Shown: positions 1-8,115, counted from the stretch's first letter. The stretch is DNA of 38,562 nt from JAGMDK01 sp023128695 (GCA_030628805.1 DAOVQG010000005.1:1-38562), one strand, 5' to 3'. Program-made: numbers and translations. Notes: generated from the sequence alone by a model not told the origin.

Positions 1-30
1 GCCTGACCCATCGCTAACGCTCGGGGTTCT
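1..30 (-). repeat. Single REP-like repeat copy at window edge
   Basis: The edge carries one copy of the unit seen in arrays at 7.0, 7.7, 9.3 and 9.8 kb (core CGCTAACGCTCGGGG in plus-strand orientation). It shows the family is dispersed and not confined to the accessory island. Confidence 0.6.
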
Positions 31-310
31 GTTCAAAGACACGGCGCGGGCCGGGGATCGCGCCACTGGCCCGGCTACCGCTACGGGCCAGATTCGGCTA
101 TCGCGCGAGCACGAGATGCCCGCAGTTTCTGTCACAGACCCCAATCAAAGATCGCTGTTTCGTTTCTCTTGACCCGTTATCCAATCTGGATGAGCATACA
201 GGGTTTGTGTTACCTGGCCGTTCACGTCGGGGTCGTGGGCGATTTCGACGAAGGTCGAGGGCTCTCCGGCCCGGCTCGGTGCCCTCATCTTGGGGAAAGG
301 CGAGAACCCA
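31..310. other. Non-coding stretch upstream of arcC with one hairpin
   Basis: No convincing gene is visible. Bases 66-91 form a perfect 8-bp stem (CTGGCCCG with CGGGCCAG) around a 10-nt loop; no T-tract follows, so it is more likely a repeat palindrome than a terminator. Open frames running through here on the minus strand are shadows of the carbamate kinase gene. No clear promoter for the operon was recognised. Confidence 0.4.
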
Positions 311-1264
311 ATGGCGTCTCCGGAAAAGCAATTGATCGTACTGGCTATCGGGGGCAACGCTCTGATCGTCGACGCAAAGCATAAATCTGTGCCTGATCAG
401 TATGCCAGGTGCCTGGAAACCTGCCGGCACATCGTCGGGCTGCTGGAGCAGGGATATCGGATTGCGATCACACATGGCAACGGCCCGCAGGTCGGGTATA
501 TCCTGCGCCGCTCGGAACTGGCCAGCCATGAACTCCATATCGTCCCGCTCGATTCGTGCGGCGCGGACACGCAGGGCGCCATCGGCTATCAGATTCAAAA
601 GGCGATGTACTCCTGCATGCAGGGCTGGGAGCGGCGGATACCGGTCGCCACAGTGGTCACCCAGGTTCGTGTAGACGCCGACGATCCGGCCTTCCAGAAC
701 CCCTCCAAGCCGATCGGCTCATTCCTGGACGAGGAGACCGCCGCGGCTCGCCGAGAGCAGGACGGCTGGCACGTGGTCGAAGACGCCGGCCGGGGCTTTC
801 GCCGCGTCGTGCCATCGCCCCGACCGTGCGAGATCATCGAGATCGAGGCCATCCGCCGGTTGCTGGATGACGATTTTGTGGTGGTGGCGGTCGGCGGGGG
901 CGGCATCCCCGTGATCCAGGAGGCGGACGGCTCGCTCACCGGCGCCGAGGCCGTGATCGACAAAGACCTGGCCTCCAGTCTGCTGGCCCGTGATGTTGGC
1001 GCGGATATGCTGTTGATCTCGACCGCGGTGGAGAAAGTGTGCTTGAACTTCGGCAAACCGAACCAACAGACCTTGGACGAAATGACGGTCGCCGAAGCCA
1101 AACGCTATTTGCAGGAAGGGCACTTCGCACCGGGCAGCATGCGTCCGAAGATAGAGGCCGCGGTGGAATTCGTTGCGGCCGGCGGTAAAACGGCCCTGAT
1201 TACCGACCCGCCGAACCTGATTCGTGCCGTCGCCGGGCAGACGGGAACGAGGATCGTACCTTGA
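311..1264 (+). CDS. arcC: Carbamate kinase
   Basis: Amino-acid-kinase fold enzyme that makes ATP from carbamoyl phosphate and ADP, releasing carbamate. Seen directly: N-terminal VLAIGGNALI phosphate-binding loop, AITHGNGPQVG, PSKPIGSF, VVAVGGGGIPV, the DKDLASSLLA segment, and the C-terminal GSMRPKIEAA and GKTALIT motifs. The 317 residues match the family length (about 310-320). The ATG at 311 is chosen over an upstream TTG at 290 because it follows a GGGGAAAGGCGAG ribosome-binding region. First gene of a three-gene plus-strand set with a PLP enzyme and a carbamoyltransferase. Its last codons and stop are duplicated 83 bp downstream (1315-1348). Carbamate kinase in this company suggests carbamoyl-phosphate use for energy, not biosynthesis (inference). 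Confidence 0.95.
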   Translation: MASPEKQLIVLAIGGNALIVDAKHKSVPDQYARCLETCRHIVGLLEQGYRIAITHGNGPQVGYILRRSELASHELHIVPLDSCGADTQGAIGYQIQKAMYSCMQGWERRIPVATVVTQVRVDADDPAFQNPSKPIGSFLDEETAAARREQDGWHVVEDAGRGFRRVVPSPRPCEIIEIEAIRRLLDDDFVVVAVGGGGIPVIQEADGSLTGAEAVIDKDLASSLLARDVGADMLLISTAVEKVCLNFGKPNQQTLDEMTVAEAKRYLQEGHFAPGSMRPKIEAAVEFVAAGGKTALITDPPNLIRAVAGQTGTRIVP

Positions 1265-1348
1265 CGATTGCGGATTGTGGATTGTGGATTGCGGATTGTC
1301 GCCTGCGCGCGGTTGCCGGGCAGACGGGAACGAGGATCATGCCTTGAC
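1232..1348 (+). repeat. Duplicated arcC tail flanking a simple repeat
   Basis: The 24-bp string at 1232-1255 recurs exactly at 1315-1338, and after a 3-nt mismatch both copies continue CCTTGAC. Between them lies a degenerate tract built from GATTGCGGATTGTGG units (1265-1300). The duplicated part contains the arcC stop codon, and in the second copy the same TTG is the likely start of the next gene. This looks like an insertion that duplicated its target and split an overlapping stop/start junction. Confidence 0.7.
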
Positions 1349-2582
1349 CGCCAACGGGCTGCGAAACGTCGCCGGGTTGCGTTGCGTGCGTTGCAATCAG
1401 ACCGTTCCTCTCGCCGAGAGTGTTTACACCTGCACGGCCTGCGGGGGCAACTTGCAGATTGAATATGATTATGACGCTGTGCGACGCTCCTGGAGTCGGG
1501 ACGAACTGGCGCGGAACACGGAGCGCTCGATCTGGCGGTACGCGCCGCTCTATCCGGTGGCTGCGAAAATCGAAACTCCGCCGATTGGCTGGACGCCGTT
1601 GATCCCAGCGAAACGGCTCGGGAAGCAGCTTGGGCTCCGTTCGCTGTATCTCAAGGACGACGGCCGGAACCCGAGTGCTTCCTTCAAAGACCGGGCCACG
1701 GCGATCGCGCTGGCCCGGGCGCGGGATATCGGGCGGGATCTGGTCGTCGGGGCCTCCACGGGCAACGCCGGTTCATCCACGGCAGTACTGGCCGCGGCGA
1801 TGGGGATGCGGGCCCGGATTTTTATCCCCCATACCGCCCCGGCCGCCAAGGTCGCGCAACTGCTGGCCTTCGGGGCGGAAGTGCTGGCCGTGGAGGGAAC
1901 CTACGATCAGGCTTTTGACCTGTGTTTGGCCGCCACGCAGCGCTTCGGCTGGTACAATCGGAACACCGGCTACAATCCGTTCACGCGCGAGGGCAAAAAG
2001 TCCGTCTCGTTCGAGATTTGCGAGCAGTTGGATTGGCAAGTGCCGGACCTTGTCGTAGTCCCGGTGGGAGACGGGAACATCATCAGCGGCGTGTGGAAGG
2101 GCTTTGAGGACTTCAAGCGAATCGGATTCATTGAACGTGTCCCGCGGCTACTCGCGGTGCAGGCCGAGGGCAGTGCCGCCGTCGTACACGCTCTCGAAGG
2201 GGACGGGACGATCACACCTGTGCCCGGCCGGACTGTCGCGGACTCGATCGCGGTCAGCATGCCGCGCGACGGCGAGGCGGCCGTCCAGGCGGTGCGCGCC
2301 TCCGGCGGCTTCGGCGTCACGGTCTCTGACGAAGAAATCCTAGCGGCGATCCCGGAGGTGGCGCGCGGCGCGGGCGTCTTCGGCGAACCCGCCGGCGTGG
2401 CGTCCTTCGCCGGTCTGAAAAAGGCCCTCGAGCAGGGACGAATCGACACGAACTGGTCCATTGTACTACTGGTCACGGGCAACGGCCTGAAGGATATCGC
2501 AGCAGTTATGAAAATCGCCGGCGAACCTAAATCGGTCCCACCCGACCCGGAAGCGCTGGCGGATATTTTCGAAAAGGAATGA
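1344..2582 (+). CDS. Threonine synthase-family PLP enzyme
   Basis: Fold-type II PLP enzyme of 412 residues. An N-terminal rubredoxin-like zinc ribbon (CVRC then CTACGG, roughly residues 12-32) is typical of one threonine synthase subfamily. The PLP lysine lies in PSASFKDRATA, the phosphate-cradling loop is GASTGNAGSS, and a second glycine-rich segment is VPVGDGNIISG. The TTG at 1344 is chosen because it just precedes the zinc ribbon and follows GAGGAT; the longer frame from 1224 only reads arcC-tail and repeat sequence. Threonine synthase (O-phosphohomoserine to threonine) is the default call. Its place between carbamate kinase and an atypical carbamoyltransferase leaves open a catabolic lyase or deaminase role, by analogy with E. 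coli ygeW-ygeX-yqeA, where the PLP enzyme is a diaminopropionate ammonia-lyase. No threonine-pathway gene is nearby. Confidence 0.8.
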   Translation: MTANGLRNVAGLRCVRCNQTVPLAESVYTCTACGGNLQIEYDYDAVRRSWSRDELARNTERSIWRYAPLYPVAAKIETPPIGWTPLIPAKRLGKQLGLRSLYLKDDGRNPSASFKDRATAIALARARDIGRDLVVGASTGNAGSSTAVLAAAMGMRARIFIPHTAPAAKVAQLLAFGAEVLAVEGTYDQAFDLCLAATQRFGWYNRNTGYNPFTREGKKSVSFEICEQLDWQVPDLVVVPVGDGNIISGVWKGFEDFKRIGFIERVPRLLAVQAEGSAAVVHALEGDGTITPVPGRTVADSIAVSMPRDGEAAVQAVRASGGFGVTVSDEEILAAIPEVARGAGVFGEPAGVASFAGLKKALEQGRIDTNWSIVLLVTGNGLKDIAAVMKIAGEPKSVPPDPEALADIFEKE

Positions 2583-2584
2583 TG

Positions 2585-2690
2585 AGAAGCGGTCAGCTAA
2601 TTAGCTATCAGCTTTCAGCTATCAGCAGTCAGCTAGAAAGCATCCCTAAGCTGAATGCTGACCGCTGACAGCTAATAGCTAAAGGAGCTA
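2585..2690 (+). repeat. Degenerate CAGCTATCAGCT repeat tract with inverted arms
   Basis: The gap between the PLP enzyme and the carbamoyltransferase is filled by short near-repeats of TCAGCTATCAGCT. AGCGGTCAGC near its start is complementary to GCTGACCGCT near its end, so the RNA could fold into a long imperfect hairpin. It ends just before the AAAGGAG ribosome-binding site of the next gene. Confidence 0.6.
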
Positions 2691-2693
2691 GAA

Positions 2694-3647
2694 ATGCGAA
2701 GTTTCATCGGCCGAGACATCTTATCACTCAAGGATTGGGAACGAGCGGAGTACTTCCGCGTGTTCGAGGTCTGTGACGAGCTGGCCCCGATCGCCCGCAA
2801 TCGGCGGAACAGCGATCTGCTGGTCAATAAGACGCTGCTGACCGCCTTCTATCAGCCCAGCACACGCACGCGCCTCGCTACCGAGGCCGCCATGCACCGC
2901 CTGGGCGGACACGTGCTCGGCTTCTCCGACGCCAAGATGACCCGCGCCGGCGACTTCTACCAGGAATCCATCAAAGACACGGTGCACATGCTCGAATACT
3001 ACGGCGACGTGATCGCCATGCGGCACCATCAACAGGGCGCCCCGCAAGAGGCTGCCAAGTGGGCCAGCGTGCCGGTGATCAACTGCGGCGACGGCTGGGG
3101 CGAGCATCCCACCCAGGTCCTGACCGACCTGTACACGATCTGGAAAGAGCGCGGCACTATCGACGGCCTGCACTTCATGTGCATCGGCGACATGCGGATG
3201 CGTACGATGCACTCGATCGGCTACGCCCTGACTCAGTTCGATGTCGAAGTAACGTTCATCTCGCCGCCGGAGATGTCGCTGACGGAGGAGTTCAAGCAGG
3301 AGTTGCGGGATTGCAACCTGCGTTTCCGCGAGGTGGAGAGTTCCGAGCAGGCCATCGCGGACGCCGACGTGATCTACATGGAGCCGGTGGTGCAGGCCGA
3401 CTACACCAAGTCGCGCGTGGAAGTGACGGAGGACAAGGGCCTGACCCCGCCGGCGTATCGCGTGACGCGCGAGCTGCTGCGGGACAAGGCCAAACCCGAT
3501 GCGATCATCCTGCACTCGCTGCCGCGCATGGACGAGTTGCCGGCCGATGTGGACAGCACCCGGCACGCGCGCTACTGGGAAGAGGCTTTCAACGGCGTGG
3601 TGATGCGGATGGCGCTGCTGGCGCTGGTTCTCGGCGCGCGGGAGTAG
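2694..3647 (+). CDS. Aspartate carbamoyltransferase-like protein, substrate uncertain
   Basis: Transcarbamylase-superfamily protein of 317 residues, closest in appearance to catalytic PyrB. The carbamoyl-phosphate half is intact: PSTRTR loop, IAMRHHQ (Arg105 equivalent), EHPTQ (His134/Gln137 equivalents), RMRTMHS (Arg167 equivalent) and HSLPRMDEL. The aspartate half is not. By eye, the position of E. coli Lys84 (KGETLADT) is Tyr here (YQESIKDT), and the MTRVQ stretch carrying Arg229 reads MEPVVQ, without Arg. These residues hold the aspartate carboxylates, so another amino-acid or amine substrate is plausible (inference). AAAGGAG lies 7 nt before the ATG at 2694. The gene follows arcC and a PLP enzyme, which fits a carbamoyl-phosphate-yielding catabolic set. 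A divergent true PyrB is the alternative. Confidence 0.8.
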   Translation: MRSFIGRDILSLKDWERAEYFRVFEVCDELAPIARNRRNSDLLVNKTLLTAFYQPSTRTRLATEAAMHRLGGHVLGFSDAKMTRAGDFYQESIKDTVHMLEYYGDVIAMRHHQQGAPQEAAKWASVPVINCGDGWGEHPTQVLTDLYTIWKERGTIDGLHFMCIGDMRMRTMHSIGYALTQFDVEVTFISPPEMSLTEEFKQELRDCNLRFREVESSEQAIADADVIYMEPVVQADYTKSRVEVTEDKGLTPPAYRVTRELLRDKAKPDAIILHSLPRMDELPADVDSTRHARYWEEAFNGVVMRMALLALVLGARE

Positions 3648-3672
3648 TAAACACGCCGGTGCCACACAGAAA

Positions 3673-3700
3673 TGTAGCGGCCGGGCCCCGTACCGGCCGG
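3673..3700 (+). repeat. GTAGCG-hairpin repeat, copy H1
   Basis: GTAGCG leads into a perfect 7-bp stem, CGGCCGG (3678-3684) with CCGGCCG (3693-3699), closed by the 8-nt loop GCCCCGTA. Related copies are at 9430-9455, 13664-13690 and 29558-29584. Confidence 0.7.
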
Positions 3701-3770
3701 TGATAAGGTGATAAGGTAACAAGGTGATAAGGTAACAAGGTCTAGTTTCCAGTTTCTAGTCTCTAGGAAA
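3700..3770 (+). repeat. Simple repeat of GATAAGG/AACAAGG units
   Basis: Tandem near-repeats of GGTGATAAGG and GGTAACAAGG run from 3700 to about 3741, followed by AGTTTCCAGTTTCTAG-like copies. It is one of four unrelated short-period tracts in the window, all at gene ends. Confidence 0.7.
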
Positions 3771-3977
3771 TAGGTGACTGTCCCGAATGGCATTCCAGCC
3801 CCCCTCGCGTGGGCCTCGATTCGTCCCATAAGTGATACGCTTCTGTATCCTACCGAGATGGACTCAACATGTCGGATGGCGACGCGTATCTTGACGTGTT
3901 GCGGTGCGTCCCTCAGTGAGATAGCGTCCACACCTTGGTGAGGTCGGGTCTGGGCCTCAGTGCGGGGCGCGCGGGTG

Positions 3978-4000
3978 CCCCACCCTCTCTGAGGGTGGGG
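3978..4000. terminator. Strong hairpin between convergent genes
   Basis: CCCCACCCTC (3978-3987) pairs perfectly with GAGGGTGGGG (3991-4000) around a 3-nt loop. The position between converging genes suits bidirectional transcription stop, but neither side has a clear T-run, so a palindromic repeat is equally possible. Confidence 0.4.
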
Positions 4001-4077
4001 GACGGACTTGAATGCCAGCGCCGTCGCGCGGGTCGATTCCGTCCCCCGCCCCTGGAAGAGCCGGGGCACCCAAGCCG

Positions 4078-6882
4078 TTATGGCGTCATTGTCAGTGTCT
4101 TAAAGCCGTCCGCCAGGAGTTGCACGGGATCGCCGACCGGGGGCATGAAGAAGTGCGCCGGGACGAGTTCCATCCGTTCCGGCTGCGGACCCGGCCCGTC
4201 GAAGTCGAGCAGGGCTTCGACGCAGTGCGTGCTCTCCATGATCAGATTGACCAGCGCCATCGTCATGAAGGGATTGACACGAGTAGCACCGTTCAAAGCC
4301 TGAGTGCCGTTAAAGAACTCCGGCGGAGCGAAGGCCGCCAGCAGATTGATCGTGAGGTTCGGGCGCCCGAAGCGGAAGCCGTTCAGGCGCGGTCGGAAGT
4401 AGCGTGGCACCAGGGCCGTCCCGTCCATCATCCGCGGCGTTTCGGACATCCAGTCGATCTGCATCGGATCCGGGAAGCCGAGGTTATCCGCCCGGCGGTA
4501 ATACTGTTCCACAAACGTCGAGCGCCAATCATTGGGATCGAACAGGAAGTGCTGCTCGGAGAAGGTCGGCTCGCCGTTGTCCTCCACGCCGTTGCCGTTG
4601 ATGTCGTCCCAATAGGGAGCGCCCGCCGGATCATAGCCAGGGTTGGGCACGTCGATGCCATAGATCCAGGTGAATACCTGCATCTTGAAGTTCAGACCTG
4701 CGACGGTCACGGGATCGACCCGCACGCGCGACTCGTATACGCCGGGCTTCTCCTCAACCAAGTCTCCGGTTCCCGAGATCAGGGCGAAGAGTCCGTCTTC
4801 CCAATGATTTTCGTCGGCCATCAGGTAATAGTCGCCCTCCACGGCAACCTTGCCGGTGGCGGAGTCATAGCTCACTTGCACCGGCGTCGAGCCCGGCTCG
4901 TAGCCGGACATCAACACCATGGCCTGGAAATCCGGCGGATTGGTCTCTGGATCGGGCGGGAGCGATGGATCGAAATCCGGATTCACGATGAACAGATCCG
5001 GCGCCACCGGCCATTCCATATGCGTCTCACTGAATATCTCGTAGAAGCTCACTCCGCCGATCGGCGTGAAGATCGAGCCGTCCGCCAAATCCAATTGTTG
5101 CATCATGCCGTGGTGATCGTGCAACGACCGCCCGTTGGTGGTGCGGATCAGTTCGACCAGGTGTCCGTTTTCCGTCGGCGGCCCGAAGCCGAGATAGAAC
5201 TCGCCCGCCGCGTTGTAGGTGACCGTGAGCACTTTGCCCTTCTCATCGGTGACTGCGTTCACCCGCACGGCCGCGGCCGTGGGATGCATGAACGAATCGT
5301 CTGTGGCCACGACGTGCAGCAGGCTTGGACCGCTACGGCTCCAGGGGATGTGAATGCGTTGATCGCGGAGAATCCGGGCAAATTCGTCGATGCTCGGCAC
5401 ACGCTCCATCAAGACGCCTTCCAGCAAGCGCTCCAGTGATGGGGCGACGGTGCCTTCCAGGAACGCCACCATCTTAGCCCGCACTTCCGCTTCGTGTCGT
5501 TCCCAGGCCTCCGGGCTCGGATCGAACATCCCCATGTTCATGATCTCGTCCATCAGAGTGAAGATGTTCTTCTCGATTCCCTGGCCGTCCGCCGACTCGA
5601 ATACATCAATAGGCGGGCCGAGCATGTCGGTCATCTTCGGGTAGGTAAGACGCAGCCCCAGACCCTTCTCCGGGTCCGTCAGGATGGTGTGCAGGTCGTT
5701 GAGCGAGATGGTCTTGCCGGCCAGGTGGGCTTCCGCCATTTGCAGGAGGACATATTCACTGATCATCGGCCCCGACATGTGCCCCATGCCGTCTTCTTCG
5801 GGGAAATTGCGGTCGACTTCCGCCGCCGTGTTCACGTACAGCACCATCTCCACTTCCGGGATGGCCTGGGCGTACTCGAGGAGCGGGGGTTCCTCACCAC
5901 CCTCGGGAGGCATACCGTCTTTCGGTCCCGGACCAGGTCCACCCGGTCCCATGCCCTCGCTCATGAAGAATTCGTCGAAGGTTTTGGTTTCGACGTTGGG
6001 CAAGCGGCCGAGTTCTGAGAGATCCACACCGCCCGGTTCGTCCGCGATGGCCATTCCGCCTTCGAGCAAAATCCGAGCGGCCGCTTTTGCTACTTCTTCG
6101 ACATTCTCGGACACCGTCAGGGCGATGCTGTTGTGCGCCATATTCATTCCCCGTTGAGCACCCTCCGGGATGAGCTGCGCGAACAAGGCGGCTAACTCTT
6201 CCAGGCTCAGGCCGGCAATGTCGTCGAAATTAATCTCTTGCAGGATGCCGGCGTCTTCGAAGAGGTGTTCGAAGGCATCGCGGATCTGGCCAATCAGGGC
6301 CGAGGAACTGATGCCCAGCTCGTTGGGATCCACGCCCAAGGCGACTAAGATTGCTTCCAACTGGGCGACTGTCAGTGTGCTCAATGGATCGATGATGGTT
6401 TCATCAAGGGCCCCGCCCGTACCGCCGGCCGCCTGCGGGATGTGGATGATCGTCTGTAAATCCACGACTCCGTTGCCGTCGAGATCGACATTGAGCATGA
6501 TATCCACGCCGACTGGCAACTCTCCCAACTCAAAAGAGCCGTCGGCGGCGATCGGGAAGGCGGGATATTCTATGCCCTGGGCGTCCAGGAGGGGATTGCC
6601 CTCGAGATCGGTCAGCCAAGCCGTGCCGCCGCTACCCTGACTCCGCGGTGCAAACTTGCGTGCGCTCTGAGCGGCGGATTGCGCATCAGTCGAGCTGGTC
6701 GTGGCGGCGGAACCGCTCACGCTCCCGTCATAGCTCAATGCCACCCCAGAGACATCACCATTTGAAACGGTTCCTGAGTTTGTGGTGGTACCTTGTTCGC
6801 CGGCGGGCTGGGTAATGTTCGGACAACCCCCGAGCAGAACGCCGATGAGTGCAGCCAGTAGTACAGTTCTCAGACGGATCAT
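4078..6882 (-). CDS. Large secreted lipoprotein of unknown function
   Basis: 934 residues with a lipoprotein signal: Arg-containing start, hydrophobic core to residue 17, then lipobox LGGC with Cys20. Residues 21-85 form a low-complexity Thr/Ser/Gly linker, as expected for a membrane-tethered exported protein. Two calcium-loop-like stretches are visible, DLDGNGVVDL near residues 133-142 and INGNGVEDNGE near residues 757-770, resembling EF-hand or dockerin loops. Around residues 305-325 there is a Gly/Pro/Glu-rich segment. No enzyme motif was recognised. The start is supported by TTAGGAGAT just upstream. It is a single gene with its own 5' region, convergent with the carbamoyltransferase. Probably outer-membrane or cell-surface (inference); function unknown. 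Confidence 0.85.
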   Translation of the reverse strand: MIRLRTVLLAALIGVLLGGCPNITQPAGEQGTTTNSGTVSNGDVSGVALSYDGSVSGSAATTSSTDAQSAAQSARKFAPRSQGSGGTAWLTDLEGNPLLDAQGIEYPAFPIAADGSFELGELPVGVDIMLNVDLDGNGVVDLQTIIHIPQAAGGTGGALDETIIDPLSTLTVAQLEAILVALGVDPNELGISSSALIGQIRDAFEHLFEDAGILQEINFDDIAGLSLEELAALFAQLIPEGAQRGMNMAHNSIALTVSENVEEVAKAAARILLEGGMAIADEPGGVDLSELGRLPNVETKTFDEFFMSEGMGPGGPGPGPKDGMPPEGGEEPPLLEYAQAIPEVEMVLYVNTAAEVDRNFPEEDGMGHMSGPMISEYVLLQMAEAHLAGKTISLNDLHTILTDPEKGLGLRLTYPKMTDMLGPPIDVFESADGQGIEKNIFTLMDEIMNMGMFDPSPEAWERHEAEVRAKMVAFLEGTVAPSLERLLEGVLMERVPSIDEFARILRDQRIHIPWSRSGPSLLHVVATDDSFMHPTAAAVRVNAVTDEKGKVLTVTYNAAGEFYLGFGPPTENGHLVELIRTTNGRSLHDHHGMMQQLDLADGSIFTPIGGVSFYEIFSETHMEWPVAPDLFIVNPDFDPSLPPDPETNPPDFQAMVLMSGYEPGSTPVQVSYDSATGKVAVEGDYYLMADENHWEDGLFALISGTGDLVEEKPGVYESRVRVDPVTVAGLNFKMQVFTWIYGIDVPNPGYDPAGAPYWDDINGNGVEDNGEPTFSEQHFLFDPNDWRSTFVEQYYRRADNLGFPDPMQIDWMSETPRMMDGTALVPRYFRPRLNGFRFGRPNLTINLLAAFAPPEFFNGTQALNGATRVNPFMTMALVNLIMESTHCVEALLDFDGPGPQPERMELVPAHFFMPPVGDPVQLLADGFKTLTMTP

Positions 6883-7023
6883 GATTATCTCCTAAAACAA
6901 CTACTTCAGATGTGGAAACGGATTGCTCCTGGAAGATTGCACAGATGGTCCGATCTGACGATTATCGGCAGTTGATAGCTTGAAGCTTGAAATCGTCGCG
7001 CAAGAACCGCGGGATTGCAGTAA

Positions 7024-7157
7024 TGAACCGCGAGCGTAAGCGACCGGCCCCCGCTCAGAACCGCGAGCGTAAGCGACCGGCCCCCGCTCAGTACCGCGAG
7101 CGTAAGCGACCGGCCAAGCCGACACAGCAGTACCGCGAGCGTAAGCGACCGGCCAAG
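7024..7157 (+). repeat. REP-like array B, four direct copies
   Basis: Four copies of a 20-bp core, CCGCGAGCGTAAGCGACCGG, at spacings of 33, 32 and 40 bp, lie immediately downstream of the RAYT gene. These spacings do not keep a reading frame, unlike the arrays inside genes. Adjacency to a RAYT fits the known REP/RAYT relationship. Confidence 0.8.
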
Positions 7158-7169
7158 CCTCCCCGTAAA

Positions 7170-7928
7170 TCACAAATCCGGTCCCTGACCATCCAACACG
7201 TACCGGCACGCCGCCTCAACCTGCTCCGGTTTCCACAAGTACTTCCGACTGCCACGTTCCGCCCACGGCTGGATGTCGGCATCGATCACGGAGGCCTCGC
7301 GCATGCGGCGCGTGGCCCAGGACTTGAACGAGCCCATCACGTGATCGGGGTGCCTTGGAGCCGAGACGACGACGTGCACGTGGTTGGAGCGAACGTTCAG
7401 CTCGTGCAGTGACCATTGACGGTGCGCGCACACTGCCACGATTGCCGCGCGCGCGACCTGGCGTTGCGCCGCGTTGAGCGTGATTGGCGCGTGTTTGCCG
7501 CGCTGGCGCGCCGCGCGCTCCCGTCGCGGGTTGGTCGGCAGCAGTGGCGTCCCGAACACGTTGTGCTCGCGGTCGACGGAGCCGCGGTCGTCGCCGTGGA
7601 GCCAGGTGCCGTAGGTACGGAACGTAATCAAATACGCCAGCGGAACAGAACCGGAAGCGTCAGCGACCGGCCGCTCAGAACCGGGAGCGTCAGCGACCGG
7701 CCCCCGATCAGAACCGCGAGCGTCAGCGACCGGCCCCCGATCAGAACCGCGAGCGTCAGCGACCGGCTCGATGCCGTCGGGCGCCGCCGCACGTTTGGCC
7801 CGTCGCTCACGCTCGGGGTACTGATCGGCCCGTCGCTCACGCTCGGGGTACTGATCGGCCCGTCGCTCACGCTCGGGGTACTGATCGGCCCGTTGCTGAC
7901 GCTCGGGGTACTGATCGGCGTCACTCAT
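7170..7928 (-). CDS. RAYT (Y1/IS200-like) transposase with repeat-encoded N-terminus
   Basis: The C-terminal 150 or so residues are a REP-associated tyrosine transposase of the IS200/Y1 fold: ITFRTYGTWLHGD start motif, the HUH motif in SNHVHVVVSA, and a C-terminal segment with GSRKYLW and AACRYVLDGQG supplying the likely catalytic tyrosine. RAYTs are single-strand nucleases linked to REP palindromes, and REP-like arrays lie on both sides of this domain. The first 95 or so residues (DQYPERERRA x4, a bridge, then PVADARGS-type units) are only translated repeat array C. The ATG at 7928 overlaps the stop of tail module T5. No start codon is visible at the usual domain boundary (about 7635), so the protein is either made with this repeat tail or is no longer made. 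Confidence 0.75.
   Translation of the reverse strand: MSDADQYPERQQRADQYPERERRADQYPERERRADQYPERERRAKRAAAPDGIEPVADARGSDRGPVADARGSDRGPVADAPGSERPVADASGSVPLAYLITFRTYGTWLHGDDRGSVDREHNVFGTPLLPTNPRRERAARQRGKHAPITLNAAQRQVARAAIVAVCAHRQWSLHELNVRSNHVHVVVSAPRHPDHVMGSFKSWATRRMREASVIDADIQPWAERGSRKYLWKPEQVEAACRYVLDGQGPDL
7645..7920. repeat. REP-like array C, four direct plus four inverted copies
   Basis: About four copies of the AACCGCGAGCGTCAGCGACC type (30-33 bp apart) are followed by a 30-nt spacer and four contiguous 30-bp units of the opposite orientation (7801-7920). The whole is a large inverted repeat that could extrude a cruciform. Both unit lengths are multiples of 3, so the minus-strand frame stays open. 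A 66-bp block at its centre (7742-7807) is identical to 9221-9286 in array D. Confidence 0.85.
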
Positions 7929-8046
7929 TGTGTGGCCTCCTCGACGATCCTGATCTCGTCGTCCGTGAGTTCTCATATAGCTCGTAAACAAGCTGGTCGA
8001 TCCGCTGGTCGGTGGCGTCGATTTGCCGCTGGAGCGCGGCCTTCGT
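7925..8046 (-). repeat. R-M 3'-end module T5 (frameshifted copy)
   Basis: On the minus strand this matches the C-terminal coding end of Eco57I-type R-M proteins (RQIDATDQRIDQLVYEL then a shifted frame; DDEIRIVEEATQ is recoverable in another frame). About two extra bases in the TATGAGAAC stretch break it. It ends in CAATGAGTGACGCC: its stop overlaps the ATG of the RAYT frame, the same junction as at T3. Confidence 0.7.
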
Positions 8047-8115
8047 TCGCAGGCACCTCGGCGCCGCCGAACGTCCATTGTCCGGTTAAGAACCGAGCAA
8101 TTCATGCTGATGCCG

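Larger units (their letters stand above)
3648..4077. other. Convergent intergenic region made mostly of repeats
   Basis: No gene is supported between the carbamoyltransferase (+) and the lipoprotein (-). It contains a GCCGGTGCCACACA fragment (3656-3669), a GTAGCG hairpin, a GATAAGG tandem tract and a 10-bp-stem hairpin, listed separately. The stretch 3770-3960 holds nothing recognisable. Confidence 0.5.

Noticed and set aside
2724..3722. Minus-strand frame of 332 codons
   Set aside because: Antisense shadow of the carbamoyltransferase gene; His/Arg-rich with no family pattern.
6987..7412. Plus-strand Arg/Lys-rich protein (NRERKRPAPAQ repeats)
   Set aside because: It is a translation of REP-like array B running on antisense to the RAYT gene; no ribosome-binding site or domain.
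7801..7920. CRISPR-like 30-bp repeats
   Set aside because: The units are contiguous with no unique spacers, occur in both orientations and lie in an open frame beside a RAYT. No cas gene is present. They are REP-like arrays.
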